Shown: positions 36,195-45,534 of the stretch, piece by piece
How positions within the stretch are numbered: position 1 is the stretch's first letter
Layout of the letters: each line of letters starts with the position of its first letter
NCBI RefSeq assembly: GCF_903893715.1
Contig: NZ_CAITNG010000129.1
Coordinates: 25,620 to 89,619, forward strand
DNA from: an uncultured Mucilaginibacter sp.
GTDB taxonomy: Bacteria > Bacteroidota > Bacteroidia > Sphingobacteriales > Sphingobacteriaceae
Direction: 5' to 3'
DNA length: 64,000 bases
Translations under genes and position numbers: made by a program
Notes under the pieces: model-generated
The model's input: the letters and a program-made list of their open reading frames with translations, nothing else
The model's database searches: none
What the model was told of the DNA's origin: nothing

Positions 36195-36695
36195 TTAGTG
36201 ATGGTGATGACCATCCGGACCGTGGGCGTGGCCATGCGAAAGTTCTTCGGGGGTTGCAGGGCGAACGTTTAAGATAACACCTTTAAAATGTAGTTCTTGT
36301 CCGGCCATAGGGTGGTTCAGGTCCACAATCACACCGTCTTCGGCGATGGATACTACCTGTCCTTGAAAATGGTTGCCATTATTGTCCTGCAAAGGCAATA
36401 CGCTGCCTATTTCGGGCATATCGGTACCTTTAAACATCTCGATGGGCAGGTTGGCTACAGCTTCCTCGTCATAAGCGCCGTAAGCATCGGCTGCGCTCAA
36501 GTTAAATTCATAGGTATCGCTGGTTGCCAGGCCACTCAAATGCTCTTCAAACTTAGGCAGCATTTGGCCGGCGCCATATAAAAAAGTTAAGGGTTGTTCT
36601 TCTGTGGCGCTTTCTACAAAAGCTTCCGAGCCATCTTCCTGTTTTACAAACAGGTCATAAGTTAACGATACTACGTGGTTGGGTTGAATTTTCAT
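36195..36695 (-). CDS. FKBP-type peptidyl-prolyl isomerase, SlyD-like
   Basis: The 166-residue protein starts at 36695 (MKIQPNHVVSLTYDL). An FKBP core with PLTFLYGAGQMLPKFEEHL is interrupted by the insert-in-flap chaperone domain (AYGAYDEEAVANLP), as in SlyD. The C-terminus is His-rich (HGHAHGPDGHHHH), suited to binding Ni or Zn. It is a cytoplasmic isomerase and chaperone. A longer frame upstream to 36737 lacks family sequence. Confidence 0.9.
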   Translation of the reverse strand: MKIQPNHVVSLTYDLFVKQEDGSEAFVESATEEQPLTFLYGAGQMLPKFEEHLSGLATSDTYEFNLSAADAYGAYDEEAVANLPIEMFKGTDMPEIGSVLPLQDNNGNHFQGQVVSIAEDGVIVDLNHPMAGQELHFKGVILNVRPATPEELSHGHAHGPDGHHHH

Positions 36696-36764
36696 TGTCA
36701 ATATTTTTTCTTTTTTAGTTAATACTTCAAATAGCATATCATCGACGAACCAAGCCTATGTATC

Positions 36765-38783
36765 CTAATTTATGATTTGTTTAAACGCTTCCCCCGCACT
36801 TTCAACCGGCAATTTGCAGGTTTTATCTTTGCAGACGAATATCCTGGTTTGCACGCCAAACTTATCGTACAGCAAAGGTAAACTTCCTTTTGTTCCGCCC
36901 AATATTATTTTGTTCGGGATGTACTTTTTTTCCATTTCTTTCCGCCTTTGTTCGGCGTCGGCCCCTGCAATAGCTATTTCGTAAACACCGGCCACATCAT
37001 CCAGCAGCAACATAGCCCAGTTTGAATAGGCCGAGCCGTACTTGGCCATCTGTTTCTTCACGTTGCGCAGCATTTGCGCCGACATTTCGGTATACTGTTC
37101 AGTATCAAACAATAAGCTCAGTTTATGTAAATTGCGCGCCATCACCGAGTTTGATGCCGGTATCACGCTGTCCATCACTTCCAGTTTGCGGGCAATCAAT
37201 TGCTCGCCATCATCAGGCGTATAAAAAAACATGCCGGTTTGTCTATCAAAAAAGTATTTGATGGTATTGTCGCACAGTTTTTTAGCGGCCTGAAGCCATG
37301 CTTCGTCAAAAGTTACCTCGTAAAGGCTGGTAAACGCTTCGATAATGAGTGCGTAATCATCTAAAAACGCCACGGCTCCGTCCAGTTTACCTGTCGAATC
37401 TGAAGGGTCATAAACACGGGTAATTTTGCCGGATAGCGTTATCAGGTTATCCTGAATAAAGCCAGCGTTTTTTAAAGCCAATTCCAAATAAGCGGGTTCA
37501 TCAAAGGCGCGATAGGCATCGCACAGCCCTTTTAGCATCAAACCGTTCCACGAGGCCAGTATCTTGTAATCCAAACCCGGGCGAACGCGTTTGCTGCGGG
37601 CGGTTAATACTTTTTGTTTTAACTCCTCGATTTTTTCAAGCATCGCACCGACCGGCAAGCCTAATTTTTGAGCCAGCGCAGCGTCATCGTCCTTGCGGAA
37701 AAAGATATTGGTATGCTCTTCTTCCCAATTGCCTTCGGCGGTTACATTGTAATAAATGCTGAACAACGCAGCATCCTCACCCAAAATAGTTTCAATTTCT
37801 GCCAGCGTAAAGGTGTAAAACTTACCTTCCACCCCTTCGCTATCGGCATCCAGTGCCGAGTAAAAGCCAAAATCAGCCGATGTCAATTCACGCTCAATAA
37901 AAGCTATGGTTTCGGCAACAACCTTGCGGTATTGCTCATCGCCAATGCAGGTATAGCCTTCGGCGTACAGCGAAACCAGTTGGGCGTTGTCGTACAGCAT
38001 CTTTTCGAAATGCGGTACATGCCAACGACTATCAACTGAGTAACGGGCAAAGCCTCCGCCAATATGATCGTAAATGCCGCCTTTGGCCATTTTATCGAGT
38101 GTAAGGCCAACGATTACCTGCGCTGCTTCATCTTTCATCAAGTGGGCATAGCGCATCAAAAACTGCCAATTGTTCGGCATCGGGAATTTTGGGGAACGGC
38201 CCAGACCCCCTTCCTGGTAATCAAAATATTGTTTCCAGGGGTTTACAATAACTTCCAGGTCGGCTTTGGTGTTTTCGTGCTGTTCGGTTACCAAACCGAT
38301 GTTCTCGTATTGCACAATGCCTTCGGTTAGTTTTACCGCATAATCCTCAGCTTCGGCGGGCTTTTGCTCCCAAAAGTTGGCGAGATTTTCCAACAGACCT
38401 ATCCAATCGTTTTTACGGAAATAAGTACCCCCATAAATAGGCCTTTGGTCGGGCAGGCAAACGCAGTTGAGGGGCCAGCCTCCGCGACCGGTCATCAATT
38501 GCACGGCGCTCATATATATCTGGTCAATATCAGGGCGCTCTTCCCTATCTACTTTTATACAGACAAAGTACTCGTTCATCACATCAGCAACAGCCTTATT
38601 TTCAAAGCTTTCGTGCTCCATAACATGGCACCAATGGCAGGCTGAGTAACCAATACTCACCAGGATGAGTTTGTTTTCGTCTTTAGCTTTTTGCAAGGCC
38701 TCGGCACCCCATGGAAACCAGTTAACGGGGTTATTAGCGTGTTGCAGTAAATATGGCGAAGTGGATTGGGATAGCTTATTCAT
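36765..38783 (-). CDS. Thioredoxin-domain protein of the YyaL/DUF255 (SSP411-like) family
   Basis: The 672-residue protein opens with a DUF255 thioredoxin-like domain carrying [15 protein letters not shown] (a CxxC at about 48-51). It then has a long (alpha/alpha)6-type region with [14 protein letters not shown] and [12 protein letters not shown], as in N-acylglucosamine epimerase-like barrels. This matches bacterial YyaL. The biochemical function is not firmly known. It stands alone on this strand. Confidence 0.88.
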   Translation of the reverse strand: MNKLSQSTSPYLLQHANNPVNWFPWGAEALQKAKDENKLILVSIGYSACHWCHVMEHESFENKAVADVMNEYFVCIKVDREERPDIDQIYMSAVQLMTGRGGWPLNCVCLPDQRPIYGGTYFRKNDWIGLLENLANFWEQKPAEAEDYAVKLTEGIVQYENIGLVTEQHENTKADLEVIVNPWKQYFDYQEGGLGRSPKFPMPNNWQFLMRYAHLMKDEAAQVIVGLTLDKMAKGGIYDHIGGGFARYSVDSRWHVPHFEKMLYDNAQLVSLYAEGYTCIGDEQYRKVVAETIAFIERELTSADFGFYSALDADSEGVEGKFYTFTLAEIETILGEDAALFSIYYNVTAEGNWEEEHTNIFFRKDDDAALAQKLGLPVGAMLEKIEELKQKVLTARSKRVRPGLDYKILASWNGLMLKGLCDAYRAFDEPAYLELALKNAGFIQDNLITLSGKITRVYDPSDSTGKLDGAVAFLDDYALIIEAFTSLYEVTFDEAWLQAAKKLCDNTIKYFFDRQTGMFFYTPDDGEQLIARKLEVMDSVIPASNSVMARNLHKLSLLFDTEQYTEMSAQMLRNVKKQMAKYGSAYSNWAMLLLDDVAGVYEIAIAGADAEQRRKEMEKKYIPNKIILGGTKGSLPLLYDKFGVQTRIFVCKDKTCKLPVESAGEAFKQIIN

Positions 38784-38909
38784 AATTTGGCATCATTTGT
38801 ACCATTTAAATAGCATAGATAATGCCATAGGACAAATTGCAATCAAAATAAGTTATAAATAAGTTGTGATAAAAACCCGGGAAGAAGTTTTACCATTTGA
38901 TGGCTGGAA

Positions 38910-39257
38910 TTACCGTTCAGCCTCCAACCCTATCGACTGCGCCATCAACCACATCCTTTCGAGCCAGGCTTCCAGTTTGTTTTCTTTACCAACCGGGTAT
39001 TTAATGCTGATGAGCATCTCATGATATTTGGTTGCCGATGCTTCTTTTACAAAGTCATATTCGGCGCTGCGGTTAAGGTAGGTACCAAAATCATAGTTCA
39101 ACGCTTCTGAGGCATTTTTGATATTGCTCGATGTCCAGTCTTCGGTTTCGTATAAAGCTGCAACTTCGTCGGCCGGTTTATCCATTAAAAAAGCCATTTC
39201 ATCAACGGATATTTTATAGTTTTCGGCGGTGCTTTTTACCAATTTCCCAAAATGCAT
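38910..39257 (-). CDS. Small HTH-like hypothetical protein
   Basis: The 115-residue protein has an N-terminal segment resembling an HTH repressor fold (KISVDEMAFLMDKPADEVAA), then a helical C-terminus without recognised features. It could be a DNA-binding regulator, but the match is pattern-level only. It lies between the YyaL gene and the divergent dipeptide epimerase. Confidence 0.55.
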   Translation of the reverse strand: MHFGKLVKSTAENYKISVDEMAFLMDKPADEVAALYETEDWTSSNIKNASEALNYDFGTYLNRSAEYDFVKEASATKYHEMLISIKYPVGKENKLEAWLERMWLMAQSIGLEAER

Positions 39258-39335
39258 AGTCGTATAATTTTGATGTTCTGCTGTTTACGATGAAAAAAAA
39301 ATAGTTTCAAAAAAGTTTAATCCTATATTTAAGCC

Positions 39336-40433
39336 ATGCGCATTAGCTATACCGATATATACCGCTTTAGTATACCCATGGTGCCGTTTACGATTGCCAC
39401 GGGTACGATGAACTACGCGCAAAATGTATTTATCCGTGTTTATACCGATGCGGGCATCTATGGTGTGGGCGAGTGTTCGGCTTTCCCGATGATTGTTGGC
39501 GAAACACAGGATACCTGTCTGCTGATGGCCCGCGAGTTTGCCGCATTATGGAAGGGTACCAACCCGCTGGATATGGAGGCAAGATTACAACAACTGCACA
39601 GTTTTACTGCAGGCAATACCACCATAAAAAGCGCTTTCGATGTGGCACTGTATGATATTGCCGCCAAAAACGCCGGACAGCCTTTGTACCAATACCTTGG
39701 CGGGACAAAACGGGTGGTGGAAACCGATATTACGATCGGCATTGGCGAACCCGATGTTATGGCAAAACAGGCACTGGATTTTGTTGCATCAGGAGCTACT
39801 ATCCTAAAGGTTAAATTGGGTAAAGATGCGCAAACTGACATTGCCCGCGTTAAAGGCATCCGCGAAGCGGTTGGCCCGGACGTGAAGATACGCATCGACG
39901 CCAACCAGGGCTGGAGTTTTGATGATGCGGTAATGGCCTTGCAGGGAATGGGGCAATACGATATCGAATTTTGCGAGCAGCCCATGCGTACCTGGTTTGA
40001 TGATAGCCTGCCCGAACTGCTCCAACTATCCCCTATCAAAATTATGGCCGATGAGAGCGTGTACAACCACCACGATGCCCGCAAGCAGATAAAAAGCCAT
40101 AGCTGTGATTATATCAATATCAAGTTTTCCAAATCGGGCGGTATAAACGAGGCGATAAAAATACAGGATACCGCCGCGAGTGCCGGAATAGCCTGCATGA
40201 TGGGCGGTATGCTGGAAAGCCGCATTGCGCTGAGCGCCAAGCTGCACTTTGTTTACGCTAGCCCGAATATCCGTTTTTATGATTTGGACACCTGTATGCT
40301 GGGCCATTTGGAAGACCCTTGTGTCGGCGGGGTCAAGTTCGACGGTTACTTTTTAGACATAGTCGATACGCCCGGCATTGGCGCCGATGCAGATGAGGTA
40401 TTTTTGGAGAAATGTGAAAAGTGGGTGATTTAA
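39336..40433 (+). CDS. Dipeptide (L-Ala-D/L-Glu-type) epimerase, enolase superfamily
   Basis: The 365-residue mandelate-racemase/MLE-type barrel has the catalytic lysine motif LKVKLG, metal ligands in RIDANQGW, FCEQPM and MADES, and the second lysine in INIKFSKSGG. A DLDTCML motif near the C-terminus corresponds to the DxD pair that binds the dipeptide amino group in Ala-Glu epimerases. It probably recycles murein peptides in the cytoplasm. The substrate is inferred; other dipeptides are possible. Confidence 0.87.
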   Translation: MRISYTDIYRFSIPMVPFTIATGTMNYAQNVFIRVYTDAGIYGVGECSAFPMIVGETQDTCLLMAREFAALWKGTNPLDMEARLQQLHSFTAGNTTIKSAFDVALYDIAAKNAGQPLYQYLGGTKRVVETDITIGIGEPDVMAKQALDFVASGATILKVKLGKDAQTDIARVKGIREAVGPDVKIRIDANQGWSFDDAVMALQGMGQYDIEFCEQPMRTWFDDSLPELLQLSPIKIMADESVYNHHDARKQIKSHSCDYINIKFSKSGGINEAIKIQDTAASAGIACMMGGMLESRIALSAKLHFVYASPNIRFYDLDTCMLGHLEDPCVGGVKFDGYFLDIVDTPGIGADADEVFLEKCEKWVI

Positions 40434-40460
40434 CTTTACTATACACAACATTAAATTTCC

Positions 40461-41060
40461 ATGAAAAAAATCCCTGTCGCACTCATTTATTCCAGAATAT
40501 TGCTTGGTTTGGCTATCGTTCCAATCGCCTATTACAGGATAACACACTTCCGTACAATAATTATAGGACTGATACTGCTCGGCCTGTTAACAGATATTTT
40601 TGATGGGATAATTGCCCGGCAATTGAACGTTGCGACGGACAGGCTGCGTAGGATGGATTCAAACGTGGATACGTTTTTTTGGCTGGCTGTTGCCGCCGCC
40701 TGTTATATCATCAGCCCGGCCTTTTTTAAAACCAACTTTATTGCCATTTGTATATTGATAGGGCTTGAAGTTGGGTGTTATGCTGTAAGTTTTATCAGAT
40801 TCAGAAAAGATGTGGCAGTGCATGCCTTATCTTCCAAACTATGGGCGCTGATACTTTTTTTCACCTTAACACAAGTCATAGCCACAGATCATTCGGTCAT
40901 CCTGTTCGGTATTACCTTCTATTGGGGCATTATATCAAAACTCGAAACTATAGCAATCCTGCTGCTCCTGAAAAAATGGGAAAGCGATATCCCATCGGTT
41001 TTCCATGCCATAAAAATAAAGAACAACAAGCCTATAAAAAGACACAAACTATTTAACTGA
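40461..41060 (+). CDS. CDP-alcohol phosphatidyltransferase family membrane protein
   Basis: The 199-residue membrane protein carries the family signature TDIFDGIIARQL and then MDSNVD, placing the four metal-binding aspartates (DxxDGxxAR...DxxxD). The glycine usually found nine residues after AR is a leucine here. It would join a CDP-lipid or CDP-alcohol to an alcohol acceptor in the inner membrane; the substrate is unknown. Its stop abuts the stop of the convergent branching-enzyme gene with no gap. Confidence 0.78.
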   Translation: MKKIPVALIYSRILLGLAIVPIAYYRITHFRTIIIGLILLGLLTDIFDGIIARQLNVATDRLRRMDSNVDTFFWLAVAAACYIISPAFFKTNFIAICILIGLEVGCYAVSFIRFRKDVAVHALSSKLWALILFFTLTQVIATDHSVILFGITFYWGIISKLETIAILLLLKKWESDIPSVFHAIKIKNNKPIKRHKLFN

Positions 41061-42881
41061 CTATTCCCTATCCTGCGATAAAATGATTGCCGAATATGGC
41101 GCAATAGCGATATTGGCGTTAAAAGGCATACCATCGCACTCGCCTTGAACGGCCTCGGTGTCTAAGGTTTCAAAATCGCCAAAATCTTTATCATAGCCAT
41201 CCCAGTCGCTGTTAAAACGTATTTTCCACAAACCGGGCTCGGCAAAACCAATGCGATAGTCTGTATATCCATTGTCCGAAAAATTGAGGATGACCAGTGT
41301 AACATCGCCCTTTACCACATTTTGGAAACGGTTGTATGCGATGATTTTCTTTTCGTTATCTACTCGGATAACATGGGTATTTTGTCCGGATAAGCCTTCG
41401 GTGTTGTTGTTATAATTCAAACGCAGTTTTATGAGGTCGCGGTGCAGTTTTACAAAGCCATTGAATTTCTTCACACGTTTCCAATCAATCGGGTCGGTAT
41501 CCGAAAACCATTTATCCTCCAATAACTCGTGCCCTTGAAATATCATCGGTATGCCCGGCGCTGTCAGTACCATCGCTATACCTAACGAGGCACGTTTTTT
41601 TGAGTACCAGTTGTTCACATCGCTGCTTGCAATTTCTTCTGCCACGCGCGACTTTCCATTGGCCACTTCATCGTGGCTTTCGGTATATATCACCCGTTTA
41701 AAGGCGTTGCCGCTGTACTGGCGCATCAGCGCGGCCAATATCGAATCCATATTGCGGTCCTGATCAAATTGCGCTATAAGCGCCGCCCGCACCGGGTGCA
41801 CAAAATCGGCATCCCATTGCGCGCCAAAGCCTAAGCCTTCATACGTATCCAAGCCATTGGTTACCGAATCCAAACGGTGCAGGTCTTCGGCTATCGTAAT
41901 TTTCCAGGGGAATTTTGCCGCCACTTCCCCGTTTATCCATTGCAACAAAGTCAAACCATCGCTTAAAACGCTGCCTTCGCTTTCATCGCCATGCACATTG
42001 CGCATGTAAACAATCATATCCATCCGCAAACCATCCACCCGGTATTCTTCGAGCCACATCAAAGCGTTGTCCCTGATGTATTGGCGTACTTCGGGCCGGC
42101 CGTAATCCGGTCGGGTATCGCCCCAGGGGGTTTCCGATTTCCAATCGTTATAAAAATAGATACCGCCTTTGCCATTCTCGCTCCAACTATCAAACTGCCA
42201 CAGGTCCATATCTGTAGGCCCGAAGTGGTTATATACCACATCCAATAAAACGGCTATCCCCTGTTCATGCGCGGCTTTAACAAATGCTTTAAAAGCATCG
42301 GGACCGCCATATTCGCTTTCGATGGCGAAAGGGTATGACGGGTTATATCCCCACGAAAAGCCGCCGGGGAACTCGAAGGGCGGCATAATTTCAACGGCAT
42401 TGATGCCGAGGTCTTTCAGGTATGGGAGCTTTTCTATCGCACTGTAAAAATCGCCGGGGTTGCCTTTTGTTTTTACATTAAAGGTGCCTATATGCAATTC
42501 GTATATCACCAGCTTGTTCCAGGTGGGCATATCGAATTGCGCGCTGCCCCAATCAAAAGAGGTATTGTTGTAAACAATAGAATTACCTACCGAATTGGTC
42601 AACGCCCGTGCATAAGGGTCGTTGCGTAACAGCTCTCCCGATGGTGTTTTTAACACATATTTATATTCGTCGCCATCCTTGGCATGTTCTACAAAACCGG
42701 CCCAGTAGCCGTTATCTTCGTGCACCATTTGGTGCGTATATTGTTCCCAGTTACTAAAATTGCCGGTAACAAAAACACTTTCGGCATGGGGTGCCCATAC
42801 CCTAAAATGTACGCCTTTGGGTTGCAACACGGCGCCCATGCCTTCTATTTTGGTTTGGGCCGCTATATTCTGATCGTTCAT
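41061..42881 (-). CDS. GH13 alpha-glucan branching enzyme-like protein with CBM48
   Basis: The 606-residue protein has an N-terminal CBM48/early-set domain (VHFRVWAPHAESVFVTGNFS) and a GH13 barrel. The conserved regions are DVVYNHFGP, GLRMDM (Asp nucleophile), TIAEDLH (Glu acid/base) and YTESHDEV (third Asp). A C-terminal beta domain follows. The domain set suits a 1,4-alpha-glucan branching enzyme, but no other glycogen gene is nearby, so another GH13 specificity is possible. Confidence 0.83.
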   Translation of the reverse strand: MNDQNIAAQTKIEGMGAVLQPKGVHFRVWAPHAESVFVTGNFSNWEQYTHQMVHEDNGYWAGFVEHAKDGDEYKYVLKTPSGELLRNDPYARALTNSVGNSIVYNNTSFDWGSAQFDMPTWNKLVIYELHIGTFNVKTKGNPGDFYSAIEKLPYLKDLGINAVEIMPPFEFPGGFSWGYNPSYPFAIESEYGGPDAFKAFVKAAHEQGIAVLLDVVYNHFGPTDMDLWQFDSWSENGKGGIYFYNDWKSETPWGDTRPDYGRPEVRQYIRDNALMWLEEYRVDGLRMDMIVYMRNVHGDESEGSVLSDGLTLLQWINGEVAAKFPWKITIAEDLHRLDSVTNGLDTYEGLGFGAQWDADFVHPVRAALIAQFDQDRNMDSILAALMRQYSGNAFKRVIYTESHDEVANGKSRVAEEIASSDVNNWYSKKRASLGIAMVLTAPGIPMIFQGHELLEDKWFSDTDPIDWKRVKKFNGFVKLHRDLIKLRLNYNNNTEGLSGQNTHVIRVDNEKKIIAYNRFQNVVKGDVTLVILNFSDNGYTDYRIGFAEPGLWKIRFNSDWDGYDKDFGDFETLDTEAVQGECDGMPFNANIAIAPYSAIILSQDRE

Positions 42882-43142
42882 GGTTAATAAAGCTTATATA
42901 TGCCTAAAAGCACAATAAGGCAACAAATGTTTTAGCTGCAATACATTATTTTATAAAGTCTTCAACCAAAAAACATACTTAAAATACGTTTAGAAGACCT
43001 TTCATGCACAAAATGAAGACTTTACATTATTAGCAGTGTGTAATATGATTGTCATATAAAAACACAATTACGATAATTAAATAACCTACGGTTAAACCTT
43101 CCGTATTAAGTATAGTTAAAGCTATATCTACTCCGGCTACCT

Positions 43143-44135
43143 ATGCGTAAGTATTTACTTTTTGCGTTGTGCATCGCATTCATTGCCTGCATTTCTGTTT
43201 TGGGATGCAGTAAAGGTGATATAGCCACCTACGCAGGATACGTTTGCCCGACAAACCGTTTTACTACACAAACTTTTACATTTACCAGTACTACCGTAAC
43301 TTTCGGGCAGGCACCCGACTATACCGGGAAAAATCAAACCCTTCAAATGCTCATCAACCAACCTGCATCCGACACGTTGGCCCGCAGGCCACTCATTATA
43401 TACTGCCATGGCGGGGGTTTTACCGGCGGCACACGCAGCGATGCCTGGCCCAATAAATTTTGTCAAAGCTTTACTAAAATGGGCTATGTTACGGCCAGTA
43501 TAGATTACCGTTTGGGTATTGGCCCCAATGGAGATGCTGATGTGATAGCAGCCCAGGTGCGCGCCGTTCAGGATGCCAAAGCAGCTGTACGCTACTTTAA
43601 ACAAACTGCTGTTGAACAGGGTAACCCTTACCGTATAGATACCGCACAGATATTTATTGCCGGCGAATCTTCGGGCGCTATTATCGCTTTGCAAATGGGG
43701 TTTTTAAACAATGTAGCCGAATTTTCGGCTGCGGGAGACCATACGTTGTTGAGCAACCTTGGCGGACTTGAAGGTAGTACCAACACCGCACCTTACTCAT
43801 CCAAAATTACCGGGGTCATCGGCCTGTCGGGGGCCATATTGGATATCGATTGGATAAACAACCCTGTGCCGCTTATCATGGTACATGGCTCGAAAGATGC
43901 CAGTATCCCCTACCATTCGGGTGTGGTAAGTCCTTTTACCACGACTATGCTTTACGGCAGTTACCTGATCGATTCGGCAGCCACCAGTCAAAGTTTCAAC
44001 TCCAAGTTTTACACTTTTAAAGGCGCGGGCGCTACACCTTATGTTACATCAAACACTTATGCCGATAGCACCATCAATTTTGTGTCGAAGCAGCTGTATT
44101 CGCTGATTGATTGCGAACGGCTGGGGCAGCATTAG
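43143..44135 (+). CDS. Secreted alpha/beta-hydrolase (carboxylesterase-like) lipoprotein
   Basis: The 330-residue protein has a lipoprotein-type signal (MRKYLLFALCIAFIACISV then LGC). It has an oxyanion-hole motif YCHGGGFTGG, a nucleophile elbow IAGESSGA and a later catalytic-Asp candidate in HGSKDASIPYH. The place where a catalytic His normally follows (GxGH) reads GAGATP, so the triad looks incomplete. The upstream 260 bp are AT-rich with no clear promoter. Confidence 0.78.
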   Translation: MRKYLLFALCIAFIACISVLGCSKGDIATYAGYVCPTNRFTTQTFTFTSTTVTFGQAPDYTGKNQTLQMLINQPASDTLARRPLIIYCHGGGFTGGTRSDAWPNKFCQSFTKMGYVTASIDYRLGIGPNGDADVIAAQVRAVQDAKAAVRYFKQTAVEQGNPYRIDTAQIFIAGESSGAIIALQMGFLNNVAEFSAAGDHTLLSNLGGLEGSTNTAPYSSKITGVIGLSGAILDIDWINNPVPLIMVHGSKDASIPYHSGVVSPFTTTMLYGSYLIDSAATSQSFNSKFYTFKGAGATPYVTSNTYADSTINFVSKQLYSLIDCERLGQH

Positions 44136-44212
44136 GCTAAGTATTGTCCCACTTGATAGTCTAAATCAAAATAATTAATTTTACTTTGATTTATCTTAAT
44201 TCCAATTTACAG

Positions 44213-44437
44213 ATGACAAAGGAAGCAATAATTGAAAAAACCGTCCGTCTGCTGGATGGACTCGCACCTGACAAGGTACAAGAGATAGCTGATTTTGTAG
44301 AATACATTTCTATCAAACAAGATGAATCTGAACTTCAATCGGGCATACAATATCTTGTTTCCAATTCTGATACATTTAGTTTTTTGAATGACGATGAAGA
44401 CATTTATTCGTTAAACGATTTGAAAGAAAAGTTTTAA
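44213..44437 (+). CDS. Antitoxin-like protein of a PemK/MazF pair
   Basis: The 74-residue protein starts at 44213 (MTKEAIIEKTVRLLDGLAPD). The N-terminal segment looks like a short helical dimerisation region and the C-terminus is acidic and probably disordered, as in antitoxins that wrap a toxin. The stop overlaps the toxin start as TAATG, giving coupled translation. Family is assigned by context. Confidence 0.65.
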   Translation: MTKEAIIEKTVRLLDGLAPDKVQEIADFVEYISIKQDESELQSGIQYLVSNSDTFSFLNDDEDIYSLNDLKEKF

Positions 44438-44754
44438 TGACTAAGGGCGATATTCTGCTAATACCCTTTCCTTTTACCGACCTAACGGGCATGAAACTAA
44501 GACCAGCTTTGGTTTTAGCAGAAACAAATACTGATTATACCGTTGCATTCATCACAACCCAACTTCACTGGCAGGAAGTTACAGATACACTTATTGAACC
44601 CGACCTGTTAAACGGAATCAAGAGACCGTCCCTCATCAGGCTCAGTAAAATTGCGACTATTGAGAAAACGCTCGCAGCCGGATTATTGGGACATATCGGT
44701 GATGATGTCAAAACACAAATCAACAACAACCTGCGGAAAATTTTTGACCTTTAG
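44437..44754 (+). CDS. PemK/MazF-like mRNA interferase toxin
   Basis: The 105-residue protein begins with KGDILLIPFPFTDLTGMKLRPALVL, the PemK-like beta-barrel signature, and has a conserved PSLIRLSKIATIEK segment. Members cut mRNA and arrest growth when the antitoxin is lost. The gene overlaps the antitoxin by 1 bp. Confidence 0.85.
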   Translation: MTKGDILLIPFPFTDLTGMKLRPALVLAETNTDYTVAFITTQLHWQEVTDTLIEPDLLNGIKRPSLIRLSKIATIEKTLAAGLLGHIGDDVKTQINNNLRKIFDL

Positions 44755-44781
44755 ACGAAAGCTTATTTTTTGATTATTTAT

Positions 44782-45300
44782 ATGCATATCCGTAACGTAA
44801 GCCTGGCAGATGCCGATACGCTTTTAAACTTCAGCAAAAAGACTTTTTTTGATGCCTTTGCGCAGCAGAATACTGCCGAGAATATGGCTATTTATACAGC
44901 GCAAGCTTTCACCATCGAACAAATGGAGCGCGAACTGATCGATCCTGAGTCGGAGTTTTATTTTGTGGAGGATGAGGGTGTTTTGGTTGGTTATATCAAA
45001 TTGAATTTCGGAAGTGCCCAGGCCGAGTTCCAGGAACAGGAAGGTGTAGAAATCTCGCGGATATATGTATCGGCGGGGCATCAAAACAAAAACATCGGCG
45101 GCTTATTGATCAATCATGCCGCGAGTATCGCGCAAAGCCGTGCGCTCAACTATATCTGGCTGGGCGTTTGGGAAAGCAATACCCGCGCTATCCGTTTTTA
45201 CCAACGCAATGGGTTTGAAGCTTTCCAAACCCATTATTTTATGCTGGGGAATGATAAGCAGACTGATGTGTTGATGAGGCGGTTTGTTCATGGCTCATAG
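44782..45300 (+). CDS. GNAT-family N-acetyltransferase
   Basis: The 172-residue protein (start at 44782, MHIRNVSLADAD) has the GNAT core with RIYVSAGHQNKNIGGLLINH for acetyl-CoA binding and LGVWESNTRAIRFYQRNGF, a C-terminal motif common in this family. The substrate is unknown. Confidence 0.85.
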   Translation: MHIRNVSLADADTLLNFSKKTFFDAFAQQNTAENMAIYTAQAFTIEQMERELIDPESEFYFVEDEGVLVGYIKLNFGSAQAEFQEQEGVEISRIYVSAGHQNKNIGGLLINHAASIAQSRALNYIWLGVWESNTRAIRFYQRNGFEAFQTHYFMLGNDKQTDVLMRRFVHGS

Positions 45301-45320
45301 GTCATCGCCGATTTTTTTAG

Positions 45321-45421
45321 GCCACTAAGGCACGGAGACACTAAAAAACTTAGCGCCTTCGCGGCTTTGCGTGAACATCTTTCAGAAATTGACCGGCTTC
45401 GTGTCTTTGTGCCTTCGTGGC
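45321..45421. repeat. Intergenic inverted repeat (GCCACnAAGGCAC type)
   Basis: Arms at 45321-45344 and 45398-45421 pair at about 20 of 24 positions. The interior (CTTAGCGCCTTCGCGGC) carries related words. Repeats of this type are common between genes in Bacteroidota genomes. The rest of the gap to 45534 holds nothing else I can support. Confidence 0.6.
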
Positions 45422-45534
45422 AACACAACCCTTTTCCACATCCCGTAAAAAATGTGTAATACTCCATGCGCTATACGCTATGCCCTTTGCGGGCAAAACG
45501 CTAATTTCGTCCACATAGAAAAGAGGAGCAGATT

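Noticed and set aside
39458..40084. A 208-residue open frame antisense to the dipeptide epimerase
   Set aside because: Shadow of a well-supported enzyme gene.
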